Below are positions 8,517 to 17,540 of a DNA stretch of 64,000 nt, piece by piece; positions within the stretch are counted from its first letter, which is position 1, and each line of letters begins with the position of its first letter. The notes under the pieces are model-generated. The model did no database searches. It saw nothing but the letters and a program-made list of their open reading frames with translations, and was not told the DNA's origin. The stretch is from an uncultured Chryseobacterium sp. (GTDB lineage Bacteria; Bacteroidota; Bacteroidia; Flavobacteriales; Weeksellaceae): the NCBI GenBank assembly GCA_913778275.1, contig CAJYWN010000019.1:7483-71482 (forward strand). The letters are read 5' to 3'. Position numbers and translations under genes: made by a program.

Positions 8517-9653
8517 TTAAGCTAATGTGTGTTTGATAAAGGTCAGGAAATTATTCCTTATTCCCGCCCAGTTATATTTTATTTCATATTCTTTTCTTGC
8601 ATTGTAAGCATGTTTCGAATACAGTTTCGGATTGTTATGATAATTCAATATAAGATCTGAAATTTCTTCTGAATTTTCCGGATCAACTAAAAAACCAAAC
8701 TTTGAGACATCAACATGCTGGCGGGTTGCTTTCAGATCAGTATAAATTACGGGTTTTCCGGATGCAGCATAATAAAATATCTTAATTGGCAGACAATGAT
8801 GGCTTTCGTAATTCATCGTTCGCAAATCAAAACAGATATCTGCATCGGCATAACCTTCCGTAAAGGTTTCAAAGGAAGCCGGCTTTTCTATTCTGATATT
8901 TTCAAATTGATATTTTTTCATCAGTGTCAAAAAATATTTTTCGTCTTTTTCCTTTCTTGAAGCGCCAATCAAAAGTATTGAAATTTTAAGGTGAGGAGCC
9001 TTTTTTCTAAGACTGTCCACTGCTGAAAAAAAATTACCAATCCCTTTTTCCTCTGAAAACTGGCCGGTATAGCATAAGGTTATTTCATTCGGATGTAAGC
9101 TTTTAATATTCGGCTGAATGTAAATGTCATCAGGATAATAAGGTAGAACTATTGATTTTTTAAACGGGAAAAGATATGCCAGCGGGAATTTCTTTGTGTT
9201 TTCTCCAAAAATATAATGCGTGCTGATAAGTCCGGCATACAGCTGAATAAGAAAAAACTTTATCCCATGAATGATATTCAAAGGAAAAGAAAACCTTTCT
9301 ACCATTCTCATCGATGGATACCATTCTGTGATATCATAGATGATACTTACTTTTTTATTTTTTCCGATGCTTTTTGCCGCTATTACAGCCAGGGGCTCCG
9401 AACAGATTATGACGTCGGGCTGATAATCAATACCTATTTTTTCCAGAATTCTTTTCTTTTCATGAATGCTTCTTTCAAGAACAGCATATGATTCTATTTC
9501 AATTCCGTCAATCTTTCCCTGAAATTCTGATGAAAGGCTGCATATTTTAACCTCATAGCCGGCTTCTCTCAATGCTTTTGCCTGATGATAGAATATTCTG
9601 TCATCATCATGTCTGTGCGCGGTCGTTAAAAAAAGCAGTTTAGGTATTTTCAT
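8517..9653 (-). CDS. glycosyltransferase family 4-like protein
   Basis: A 378-residue GT-B fold glycosyltransferase. The N-terminal half has the Rossmann-like start LLFLTTAHRHDDDRIFYHQAKAL and a membrane-associated hydrophobic patch near residue 135. The C-terminal half contains CYTGQFSEEKGIGNF and the donor-site region ICFDLRTMNYESHHCLPIKIFYYAASGKPV, where Lys and Glu/His residues resemble the GT4 nucleotide-sugar site. The ATG at 9653 was chosen over a TTG one codon earlier. It is co-transcribed with the downstream flippase. The donor and acceptor sugars are unknown. Confidence 0.85.
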   Translation of the reverse strand: MKIPKLLFLTTAHRHDDDRIFYHQAKALREAGYEVKICSLSSEFQGKIDGIEIESYAVLERSIHEKKRILEKIGIDYQPDVIICSEPLAVIAAKSIGKNKKVSIIYDITEWYPSMRMVERFSFPLNIIHGIKFFLIQLYAGLISTHYIFGENTKKFPLAYLFPFKKSIVLPYYPDDIYIQPNIKSLHPNEITLCYTGQFSEEKGIGNFFSAVDSLRKKAPHLKISILLIGASRKEKDEKYFLTLMKKYQFENIRIEKPASFETFTEGYADADICFDLRTMNYESHHCLPIKIFYYAASGKPVIYTDLKATRQHVDVSKFGFLVDPENSEEISDLILNYHNNPKLYSKHAYNARKEYEIKYNWAGIRNNFLTFIKHTLA

Positions 9654-9704
9654 CAAAAGACAATTAATCTCTTTTCCAGAATTTTCACAAATATAATTAA
9701 AGCA

Positions 9705-9729
9705 AAAAAGTGGAAGAGCTCCACTTTTT
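9705..9729 (-). terminator. terminator after the gene at 9752-10240
   Basis: AAAAAGTGGA pairs with TCCACTTTTT around a five-base loop. On the minus strand it ends in a T run just downstream of the 9752-10240 gene. Confidence 0.75.
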
Positions 9730-9751
9730 ATTTATTTCAATTAATAGGCTG

Positions 9752-10240
9752 TCATTTTATAGATGCCGCCCAGCTTCTTTCAAAAGGCAGAAGAAAATTT
9801 ACTAAAAACTCCAGGTAGGTATTTTTTGAAAAATCAAAAACCTGAATATCCTTAGAAATTTCCCCACTTCTTATTTTAGATTTAAAATCAATAAGCTTTA
9901 CGGTTTTTACTTCCCCATTTTCGATGAAGCTTGCTTTCATTCTGTCAAAAAGACCTAACTGATATTCTTCATCAATTTCCCTAATAACTTTACCCAATGC
10001 ATCAATGCTGCATCCTGAGGCCATTTCTTTCTCTTCATCTACACAGATAATGATAAACTGATTCTTTTCAATTTTAAAAGATGATGAAAGAGGTTTACCA
10101 TGCGCTGCCCAGGTAGCCAGAAAATCAAAAAGCTTTTCAGTAATTGCTTTTGCCTCCTTTGTTTCGAACGGTCTCGATGCGGGATATATAATAACTCTGT
10201 AGTCGTTGGTCTCTACAATATTTGATTCTTCAATCTTCAT
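9752..10240 (-). CDS. conserved hypothetical protein of Flavobacteriia
   Basis: A 162-residue soluble protein without signal peptide or membrane segment. It resembles a small family in Flavobacteriia that is commonly labelled ABC transporter ATPase, but there is no Walker A, signature or Walker B motif here, so that label is not supported. Visible features are a conserved-looking N-terminal part (VIIYPASRPFE...) and an aromatic C-terminus (LLPFERSWAAS). It lies 24 nt downstream of the membrane protein at 10265-11401. Function unknown. Confidence 0.75.
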   Translation of the reverse strand: MKIEESNIVETNDYRVIIYPASRPFETKEAKAITEKLFDFLATWAAHGKPLSSSFKIEKNQFIIICVDEEKEMASGCSIDALGKVIREIDEEYQLGLFDRMKASFIENGEVKTVKLIDFKSKIRSGEISKDIQVFDFSKNTYLEFLVNFLLPFERSWAASIK

Positions 10241-10264
10241 GTCTGTTACATTTAAAGTTCAAAA

Positions 10265-11401
10265 TTACGCAATTTTCCTGAGTTTAAAACCATTATACTT
10301 TTTACTTAACGCGTATAAAAACAAGATGATCAGTAAAACAATATAACCGAAAAAAAACCGTAATCCAGATGAATGCGGAAAAAAAAGAAATTTAATATAA
10401 ATATTGGCCAAAACAAAAACGGCAAGTGTTCTTATCCATTCATCTTTCGAAAAATAAAACGTTAGCATTACAAGTCCTACCGCGGTTAAAGTAACTTTTT
10501 TAAAATAAATAATTTTCTGATAAATTATAGAGAGATATTCACTGAAGCTGAAATCCGGCGGAGGCCCTGAGATGAACTGACGCCTGTGGATAAAAGTGTC
10601 ATAAAAAAGATGCTTCCACCCCGGATAGCCGGTAAGATTCATGATTATGAAATATAAAATGAGTAAGATAATTGCCTGCAGGATCAAAATGGGATCTGAC
10701 TTTTTATTCTTCAGATATCCATAACCCTTTGCTGCTGCCAGATAGCTTAATGTAAGAGGGATATAATCCGGCCTGGTACAAATAATTGAAAAAAGGACAA
10801 AAAAGATAGGCCAGCGTCGCCATCTCTTAATTATACCAATCGCCAAGACCAGTAAAAACTGAAGAATAAACATATCAGGGGTTGCTACTCTTGCCATATA
10901 AGTCATAGGAGGCAAAAGCATTATTCCGCAAGTTAGCCCTACAGCAGCAATATAATTTTGCGGAAAAATAATTTTGAGAATATAAAAAAGAAGCAGCCCA
11001 GAAATAAAATAGGAAACAATACTTAAAAATGTTACCGCATCCGGTGATGAAAAACCTGATTCGTAAAGAATAAGAATCCCAAGATTATACCCTACCTTAA
11101 TCTGGTAATACGGCAGCTGTTCACTAAAAGATTTCGTATTATGGGCAAAGGCCTGTCGGGCTTTGTCGACAGGCTTTATTCCCAAAATATCCCTGAACTC
11201 ATTTTCGGGAGCTTTCTTTTGTATTTCTTGATAAGTAAGTTTACGAACTGTATCCGGAGCATCCGGAAATTTCAGCGTATAGAGACATCCTATATATCCC
11301 GGCATATCCCAATCGTAAACTCTGTTTTTATAATTCCAGAAGCTTAGCCCCGCAATAATGGCTACAATAAGAAAAAAGGAAATTTTCCATTCTGATTTCA
11401 T
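10265..11401 (-). CDS. polytopic membrane protein, possibly GT-C type glycosyltransferase
   Basis: A 378-residue membrane protein with about nine helices. After the first helix an outside loop contains YDWDMPGYIG, an acidic aromatic loop like the catalytic loop of GT-C glycosyltransferases. MARVATPDMFILQFLL near residue 170 is also reminiscent of that fold. No family can be named with certainty. Its neighbours (glycosyltransferase and flippase downstream) make a role in lipid-linked sugar transfer plausible, but this is inference. Confidence 0.6.
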   Translation of the reverse strand: MKSEWKISFFLIVAIIAGLSFWNYKNRVYDWDMPGYIGCLYTLKFPDAPDTVRKLTYQEIQKKAPENEFRDILGIKPVDKARQAFAHNTKSFSEQLPYYQIKVGYNLGILILYESGFSSPDAVTFLSIVSYFISGLLLFYILKIIFPQNYIAAVGLTCGIMLLPPMTYMARVATPDMFILQFLLVLAIGIIKRWRRWPIFFVLFSIICTRPDYIPLTLSYLAAAKGYGYLKNKKSDPILILQAIILLILYFIIMNLTGYPGWKHLFYDTFIHRRQFISGPPPDFSFSEYLSIIYQKIIYFKKVTLTAVGLVMLTFYFSKDEWIRTLAVFVLANIYIKFLFFPHSSGLRFFFGYIVLLIILFLYALSKKYNGFKLRKIA

Positions 11402-11435
11402 GGAATGCTATTCGTTTAAACTTTGCTACTATCTT

Positions 11436-12221
11436 TTATAAATCTTCAGCTTCAGCTAGCAGCTCCACGATATCTTTTACAGCAACCTCATGGTTTTTAT
11501 TAAAATGCTTTACACCATCTGTCATCATGGTGTTGCAGAACGGACATCCGGTTGCAATTACTTTGGGCTCGAAAGACAACGCTTCTTCAGTTCGTTCGAT
11601 ATTGATGTCCTTATTACCTTTTTCCGGCTCTTTGAACATTTGAGCACCACCTGCACCGCAGCAGAGTCCGTTTGTTTTGCAGCGCTTCATTTCAACCAAT
11701 TCGGCATCCAGCTTTTCCAGCAAAACTCTTGGCGCTTCATATTCGTTATTGGCTCTTCCCAAATAACACGGATCATGAAAAGTGATTTTTTTACCTCTAA
11801 AAGCGCCTCCTTCAATTTTAAGTCGGCCTTCTTCCATCAAATTTCTAAGAAACTGGGTATGGTGAATCACTTCATATTTCCCTCCTAGACCCGGATATTC
11901 ATTTTTAAGCGTATTGAAGCAGTGCGGACAAGCTGTGACAATTTTCTTTACTTCATAGGCATTCAGTACCTCAATATTGGTTAATGCCATCATCTGGAAT
12001 ACAAATTCATTTCCTGCCCGTTTTGCGGGATCTCCCGTACAACTTTCTTCCTGACCTAATACGGCGAACTCCACGCCAATTTTATTTAATATTTTACAAA
12101 ATGCTTTCGTGATTTTTTTGGCACGGTCATCAAAACTTCCCGCACAACCAACCCAAAACAGAACTTCGGGTGATTTTCCTTCGGCAGCATATTCTGCCAT
12201 TGTTTTTATGTTGAAATCCAT
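11436..12221 (-). CDS. (Fe-S)-binding CCG-domain protein (HdrB/LutA-like)
   Basis: A 261-residue soluble protein with two cysteine-rich CCG-type modules. Visible are FWVGCAGSFDD near residue 22, SCTGDPAKRAG near 60, TACPHCFNTL near 98, HDPCYLGR near 150, GLCCGAGGAQMF near 188 and ATGCPFCNTMM near 225. Such proteins carry an unusual Fe-S cluster and act in electron transfer next to a membrane Fe-S partner. That partner is very likely the protein at 12710-14047, with a GNAT gene between the two. The oxidised substrate is unknown. Confidence 0.85.
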   Translation of the reverse strand: MDFNIKTMAEYAAEGKSPEVLFWVGCAGSFDDRAKKITKAFCKILNKIGVEFAVLGQEESCTGDPAKRAGNEFVFQMMALTNIEVLNAYEVKKIVTACPHCFNTLKNEYPGLGGKYEVIHHTQFLRNLMEEGRLKIEGGAFRGKKITFHDPCYLGRANNEYEAPRVLLEKLDAELVEMKRCKTNGLCCGAGGAQMFKEPEKGNKDINIERTEEALSFEPKVIATGCPFCNTMMTDGVKHFNKNHEVAVKDIVELLAEAEDL

Positions 12222-12239
12222 TCTATTACGTTATTGGGA

Positions 12240-12698
12240 TTATAAAAGAGTCTTTATCATTTTAATATCACATCGGGCATATTCCGATTTTTCAACGGGA
12301 ATTTCTACAAAACCGAATTTTTTATAGAGATGAATGGCTGGAGATAATTTGGTACTGGAATACAAAATAAGATCTTTCCCCCCCATTTCCTTCGCTTTCT
12401 CTATACAATGCTGTATCAGCAGGTTGCCATATCCTTTTCCATGTGCAGATTCATCGACTCCCATTTTGGTAAGTTCGAGCTCACCGTATTCATTATTCAT
12501 CAAGGCTACTGCTCCTTTGGGAATGCCGTCTTCTGCGACAAAATAAATATTTCCTCCTTTTTCCAGAATATATTTTTCTGGATTGGAAAGCACTTCAACA
12601 TCATAGGGTTCTGCAACGAAATATTTTTCGAGCCAGTCCATATTGATTTGCTTAAAATATGGAGCTAAGTCTTTTCGGTATTCAATTATTTCAGCCAT
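12240..12698 (-). CDS. GNAT family N-acetyltransferase
   Basis: A 152-residue acetyltransferase. The acetyl-CoA binding motif A is seen in VDESAHGKGYGNLLIQHCIEKA (about residues 79-100; the Q/R-x-x-G-x-G/A form reads HGKGYG). It is followed by the beta5-alpha4 region LYSSTKLSPAIHLYKKFGF, typical of GNAT enzymes. The target amine is unknown. It sits between the two Fe-S electron-transfer genes with gaps of 18 and 11 nt, so it is likely co-transcribed with them. Confidence 0.88.
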   Translation of the reverse strand: MAEIIEYRKDLAPYFKQINMDWLEKYFVAEPYDVEVLSNPEKYILEKGGNIYFVAEDGIPKGAVALMNNEYGELELTKMGVDESAHGKGYGNLLIQHCIEKAKEMGGKDLILYSSTKLSPAIHLYKKFGFVEIPVEKSEYARCDIKMIKTLL

Positions 12699-12709
12699 GT
12701 TTCAATTCA

Positions 12710-14047
12710 TCAGTCATTAGCCCAATTCAGCCGGTCCGCCTGATTATATTGCCAAGGAGCGGCATTATTTTCTACGTTTGCCATCATCAGGTTCAGTTCC
12801 TGTGGTGCTGCCGACTGCTCCATCACCAGGAATCTTCTCATATCAAAAATAATCGAAAGCGGATCCAGCAATACCGGACAGGCTTCTGTACATGCATTGC
12901 ATGTGGTACATGCCCAGAGTTCTTCCTTTGTAATATAGTCGTTCAACAGCTTTTTCCCGTCATCCTCAAACTTTCCGTTTTTGTCGATGTTTCTTCCGAC
13001 TTCTTCAAGACGGTCACGGGTTTTCATTAAAATCAACCTCGGTGAAAGTTTTTTACCCGTAATATTTGCGGGACAAACAGAAGTACAACGGCCACATTCC
13101 GTACATGAATACGCATTTAATAATTGTATCTGATTCAGATCAAAAACATCTTCTGCTCCAAATTTTGAAGGAGCTTCCACATCACCACTGGCGGGAGCAG
13201 CATATGGATCTGCATTCGGGTCCATCATTAATCTGATTTCCTGGGTAACGGAATCCAGATTGTTGAATTTCCCCTTCTTTTCCAGATTGGCATACCATGT
13301 ACTCGGAAAGGCTAAGATAATATGTAAATGTTTTGAATAATAAAGGTAATTCATAAATAACAGAATACCTGTAAAGTGAAACCACCATGCTGCCCTCTCA
13401 ATCCCGAATAAAAATCCGTCATCAAAACTAAAAACTTCTAAGAAAGGAACAAAAGTAACCTGACTGATTGGGAAAGATCCGAGACGCGCAAAATGATCGT
13501 AACCTCTTGCCTGAAGAACAGAGTCTGAAGCATTCATGGTAAAGAAGGCAACCATCAGGGCAAATTCAATGATAAGAATCCAGTTGGCATCTTCCTTAGG
13601 CCATCCGAAAAGCTCTTTCATGGTAAGCCTTTTCACTCCGTAAAAATTTCTTCGTATGAAAAATGTTACAACACCAATTACAACCAACAGTGCCAATACT
13701 TCCAGAGTAGCGGTAAAATAACTGTAAAAAGTATTGCCGAAGATTGTTGCAAGAAATCTATGAGTCCCGAAGATTCCGTCTACAACAATTTCTAACAGTT
13801 CTATATTAATGATAATGAAGCCGACATAAACGAAAAGGTGTAAAATTCCTGCAACCGGACGTTTTACCATTTTGCTCTGTCCCAAAGCAACTCTTGCCAT
13901 GGTTTCCCAGCGTTCTCCTTTTCGGTCGCTACGGTTGATCTCGCGTCCTAATCTGATATTTCTATATATCTTTTGCAGGCTTTTTGCAAATAGCCCGAAA
14001 CCTACAACCAATAAAATAAGAAAAATAATATTATCGATATATTGCAT
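12710..14047 (-). CDS. membrane (Fe-S)-binding oxidoreductase, HdrC/cytochrome b-like
   Basis: A 445-residue protein with about six membrane helices (residues 1-285) that resemble a nitrate-reductase-gamma/HdrE-type cytochrome b domain. A cytoplasmic ferredoxin domain follows with two four-cysteine motifs: CTECGRCTSVCP near residue 305 and CTTCNACTEACP near 380. It probably moves electrons between the quinone pool and the CCG protein encoded downstream. This pair is widespread in Bacteroidota. The exact donor is unknown. Confidence 0.85.
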   Translation of the reverse strand: MQYIDNIIFLILLVVGFGLFAKSLQKIYRNIRLGREINRSDRKGERWETMARVALGQSKMVKRPVAGILHLFVYVGFIIINIELLEIVVDGIFGTHRFLATIFGNTFYSYFTATLEVLALLVVIGVVTFFIRRNFYGVKRLTMKELFGWPKEDANWILIIEFALMVAFFTMNASDSVLQARGYDHFARLGSFPISQVTFVPFLEVFSFDDGFLFGIERAAWWFHFTGILLFMNYLYYSKHLHIILAFPSTWYANLEKKGKFNNLDSVTQEIRLMMDPNADPYAAPASGDVEAPSKFGAEDVFDLNQIQLLNAYSCTECGRCTSVCPANITGKKLSPRLILMKTRDRLEEVGRNIDKNGKFEDDGKKLLNDYITKEELWACTTCNACTEACPVLLDPLSIIFDMRRFLVMEQSAAPQELNLMMANVENNAAPWQYNQADRLNWAND

Positions 14048-14057
14048 GGATTATTTA

Positions 14058-15008
14058 TTAGTCTTTACTGTTTTTCCCGAATACTGAGAAGTTTACGTAT
14101 CGCTTAGGATTTGCTTTTACGTCCTCAATTAAGGAATTCAGGTTGGTGGATGCAGAATTAAGATTGTTGTACAATTCTTCATCCTTCATGAGTTTTCCTA
14201 AACTTCCCTGTCCGTTATTAATTCCGGCAACCACTTCATTAAGCTTTCCTACGGTAGCATCAAGATTGGCAATTGTTGCATTAAGCCTCTTGGTATCGAT
14301 GCTTTCTGCTAAATTTCCGTATTTATCCAGCGTTACTTTACCGCTCTGCATGGTGAGGCTTGCATCATCTAAAACTTTCTGCAACTTAGGATCATTATGG
14401 CCTACAAGATTATTTATACTTCCTGCCGTAGTCTGCAAAGCACCCACTGTTTTATTAAGATTCGCTAAAAGCAATCTGATTTCTTCCCTGTTTTGTGCAT
14501 TTACCAATTGGTTTGCATTAGACATCAGCGAGTCTACTCTGTGTAAGACAGTCTGCAGCTGATCTTTTACCGGACCTACCTGGGAAGAAAGACTTCCCAA
14601 TGTTCCCAGCTTGAAAGCTCCTTTTAAAGTATCTCCGTCTTTAGCAGTAGGACCACCATACATCAGGTTGATTCTCATTTCCTTTCCAGACATCAATCCC
14701 GGCTCAAAAATTTCAAGCGTTGAATTTTTTGAAAATTCAAAATTATTGTCAACCGTTATTTTTACAAGGAAATCAATTTTTCCATCTTTGGAAGTGTTGG
14801 GAATGATCTTATCCACCTGCCCCACTTTTAATCCGTTGATGGAAACGGGTGCAGACTGGGCGAGCCCTTCCACATTATCATATTTTGCGTAAAATATATT
14901 ATCGGTAGTAAAAAGACTTCTGCCTTTCATAAACTGGAAAAGTACCACAAAGCCTACAATAGCTATTAATGCGATTATTCCCGCTTTTAATTCTTTACTG
15001 AACTTCAC
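14058..15008 (-). CDS. MCE/MlaD family protein (lipid transport substrate-binding)
   Basis: A 316-residue protein with an N-terminal membrane anchor (about residues 8-27) and an MCE domain at about 38-115 (YDNVEGLAQSAPVSINGLKVGQV is the typical start). A long helical region with repeated Asn-Leu-x-x-T-V patterns follows. MlaD-like proteins bind lipids in the periplasm with an MlaE/MlaF ABC transporter. Such a pair is encoded 16 kb away at 31179-32747, not next to this gene. The start is GTG, since no ATG fits the signal anchor. It is 10 nt upstream of the membrane Fe-S gene. Confidence 0.88.
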   Translation of the reverse strand: MKFSKELKAGIIALIAIVGFVVLFQFMKGRSLFTTDNIFYAKYDNVEGLAQSAPVSINGLKVGQVDKIIPNTSKDGKIDFLVKITVDNNFEFSKNSTLEIFEPGLMSGKEMRINLMYGGPTAKDGDTLKGAFKLGTLGSLSSQVGPVKDQLQTVLHRVDSLMSNANQLVNAQNREEIRLLLANLNKTVGALQTTAGSINNLVGHNDPKLQKVLDDASLTMQSGKVTLDKYGNLAESIDTKRLNATIANLDATVGKLNEVVAGINNGQGSLGKLMKDEELYNNLNSASTNLNSLIEDVKANPKRYVNFSVFGKNSKD

Positions 15009-15088
15009 TTGCTAAATTTTTTCTAATGAGCAAATATAATACATTTAAATGAATGTTTTTCTGTATTGCTCTGCGTTAAACACAAAAG

Positions 15089-15113
15089 AAGCGGCAAAAA
15101 CTTTGCCGCTTTT
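15089..15113 (-). terminator. terminator after the PpiD-like gene
   Basis: AAGCGGCAAA pairs perfectly with TTTGCCGCTT around a three-base loop. It is just downstream of the minus-strand gene ending at 15133. Confidence 0.75.
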
Positions 15114-15132
15114 TATCTTTATGAAAATATTT

Positions 15133-17280
15133 CTATTGTTGCTGAGAGCCTAATTTATTCCAGATCTCAATTCTGTAGTCATCGATATCAGCATTGTCCT
15201 GTAAGCTTTTTAACCAAGCCTGTCCGAACATTCCTGAGTTTCTCTGGGTAATAGATTCCGTGAATTGTTTAAGGTCTCCGGGCTGTTTGTTTACCGTTTC
15301 ATTTTTCTTAATAAGAACATAAACTCCTGTACCGCCTTCAACCGGATTGGAAATCTTACCTTTTGCTACTCCGAAGGCCGCTCCTGCCACTTTCGGTTCC
15401 ATAGAACCGGCTACCGAAGGGTTTAAAAGATTAACCTGTGCAGACTGTTTTGTTGTTCCGAATTGCTTAGCAATTTGGTCTAGGTTTCCAGCTTTTCCGA
15501 TTTTCTCTGAAATCTGTTTTGCGGCAAGCTTGTTTTTCACAACCACTTCAATCTGATCTCTTACAGACTCAGGATCTGCAGTACCTTTTTCCTGCTTACC
15601 ATTGAGATAAACTACAATTTTATCTCCTGTTCCGTCTACTGTAAATAATTCGGTATCTCCTTTTTCTCTTTTCTTATCAAATGCCCATGCAAGGATTTCA
15701 GAATCTTTATCTGTTCCTAAGCCCTGAAGCTGGCCGTCGAATCTTTTTGCCTGCTTAGGATTTGAAAACTGGTAGTTTGCTTTTTTAGCAATATTTACAA
15801 AATCGTTGAACGATTTCCCCTGAACCTGCTGAACGAATCTGCTGGCTTTTTTGTTCACCTCTGCTTCCGTAGCATCAGAAGGTTTAACCGCTTTTACAAG
15901 ATTGGCAACCTTGTAGCTCATTGCTCCCGGTTTCTTATCTTCAATATTGATAATATGATATCCGAACTGCGTTTCTACAACACCTGTTGCCCCTTTAGGA
16001 TTATTGGCAAGGTAGGTTAGGAATTCAGGAACGAAAGGAGTTTCCGGAGTGGTCCATCCAAGACTTCCTCCCTGAGCTGCTGAATTCGGGTCGTTGGATA
16101 ATTTCAGGAATTCTGTAAATTTCCCAGGATTCGTTTTTACAATTGCACCAATAGAATCTGCGAGTTTTTTAGCCTGTTCTTTGGATCTTGTAACACCTTC
16201 TCCTGCAGGGCTTCCTTTGAAAGCAATAAGGATATGTCTTGATAATGTAGAGTCCGAAGTCTTTTTATCCAAAAGTTTAGAAACTACATAAAAGTTTTGT
16301 TCTTTATAAGGACCGAAAGTCTGTCCGATTGCAGCAGATGGAATCTGCGCCTGGATTGTCTGCGGCAACTGATTTGGTTTCAAATACTGAGGATTGAAAG
16401 GCATATCAGAATTGGCCATTACAAACATAGAGTCATTCTTGGTATTCTGGAAATTTTCCGTCCCGCCGCTAGCATCCGTTCCTGCAGAGAACAATTTGTT
16501 GATCTCTTTCTGTGTGGCAGCATCATCAGCTGCACTTGGCTGAGAAGGGAAATAAACGATTCCGATGTTTCTGCTTTCTTCAGCTTTGAACATTACAGGG
16601 TGCTGCTTGATATAATTGGCAAGATCTTCGGTAGTAACTTTAATATTGTTTTTCTGAAGATACGCTACATAATCAATTTTCACAAAGTCGATATCTGCCA
16701 GCTGATCTCTCTGCTTCATCAATTCTTCAGCTTCTTTTTTACCGGTAGTAATTCCCTGAGAAATATTAGCAAAAACCTGTCTCGCCATCAATCTGTATTC
16801 AATTGATTTTCTGGTTTTCAACCACTGGTTGTAACCCTCCGGCGAAGCAGCCTTCATATCTTCAATCTGTTTTTTAAGCTCCTGAGTTTTGAAGTTCCCT
16901 TTTTCATCGAAAAACTGTTTTTGCTGAGCAAACATCTGATCATACTGAAGCTGATTCCAGAAATAATCTTCCGTCATTTCGAAGCCCATTTTTTCGAATT
17001 GCTGCTTGATCAGTTTAGATTGTACCAGCAATTGCCAGGCCTGCTCTTCAAGACCTGCCTTTGGCTGACCCTGCTGCTCTGCCTGCTGCTGCAGCACGAA
17101 AAGCTGATCGTTAAACTCTTCACGGGTAATTTTCTCACCATTTACTTTTCCTAAAACATCAGGATTTTTACCAAAAACCTTATCAATACTATCGGGGTTT
17201 ACAAGGAACGCCAAAAGCGCCAGTGCAATTACTCCCATCAAAAGCCAAGGTCTACTCCTAATTTGTCCTAAAATTGCCAT
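15133..17280 (-). CDS. ppiD: PpiD-like periplasmic folding chaperone/peptidyl-prolyl isomerase
   Basis: A 715-residue protein with a single N-terminal membrane anchor (about residues 12-27), a SurA/PpiD-type N-terminal chaperone region (GKVNGEKITREEFNDQLF) and a parvulin-type PPIC domain at about residues 345-455 (LSRHILIAF, GGSLGWT, FGYHIINI). A second, degenerate parvulin-like region follows. It should help outer-membrane and secreted proteins fold at the periplasmic face of the inner membrane. Full length for the family. It is divergent from lon, another protein-quality gene. Confidence 0.92.
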   Translation of the reverse strand: MAILGQIRSRPWLLMGVIALALLAFLVNPDSIDKVFGKNPDVLGKVNGEKITREEFNDQLFVLQQQAEQQGQPKAGLEEQAWQLLVQSKLIKQQFEKMGFEMTEDYFWNQLQYDQMFAQQKQFFDEKGNFKTQELKKQIEDMKAASPEGYNQWLKTRKSIEYRLMARQVFANISQGITTGKKEAEELMKQRDQLADIDFVKIDYVAYLQKNNIKVTTEDLANYIKQHPVMFKAEESRNIGIVYFPSQPSAADDAATQKEINKLFSAGTDASGGTENFQNTKNDSMFVMANSDMPFNPQYLKPNQLPQTIQAQIPSAAIGQTFGPYKEQNFYVVSKLLDKKTSDSTLSRHILIAFKGSPAGEGVTRSKEQAKKLADSIGAIVKTNPGKFTEFLKLSNDPNSAAQGGSLGWTTPETPFVPEFLTYLANNPKGATGVVETQFGYHIINIEDKKPGAMSYKVANLVKAVKPSDATEAEVNKKASRFVQQVQGKSFNDFVNIAKKANYQFSNPKQAKRFDGQLQGLGTDKDSEILAWAFDKKREKGDTELFTVDGTGDKIVVYLNGKQEKGTADPESVRDQIEVVVKNKLAAKQISEKIGKAGNLDQIAKQFGTTKQSAQVNLLNPSVAGSMEPKVAGAAFGVAKGKISNPVEGGTGVYVLIKKNETVNKQPGDLKQFTESITQRNSGMFGQAWLKSLQDNADIDDYRIEIWNKLGSQQQ

Positions 17281-17514
17281 TATATAAATTATAGTTTTTT
17301 ATCAGGTTGCGAAAATACACATTTTTAAGAAATTACGGAAATCCAAGTTCTTTATTTTAATTTTTAAAATTTAATTTTTATAAAAAAGGAAATTTTGACC
17401 GTATTTTTTAGCAAAAAACAAATGGCATAGGTCTTGTGTCATTAAAGCACACATGAAATGCAATAATATTTTTAAGATATATTGCAAAGTTTTACGTTAA
17501 CGAATTAAAACGGC

Positions 17515-17531
17515 AATGACAATTTGTCATT
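17515..17531. promoter_or_regulatory. inverted repeat in the lon leader
   Basis: AATGACA and TGTCATT flank ATT, a perfect 7-bp inverted repeat ending 9 nt before the lon start codon. It could be an operator or an mRNA hairpin covering the ribosome-binding region. The rest of the 260-nt gap to the divergent ppiD is AT-rich, with TATATTGC at 17479-17486 as a weak -7 candidate. Confidence 0.35.
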
Positions 17532-17540
17532 CGATTTACT

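Noticed and set aside
9752..10240. Label ABC transporter ATPase for this protein family
   Set aside because: No Walker A, signature or Walker B motif is present.
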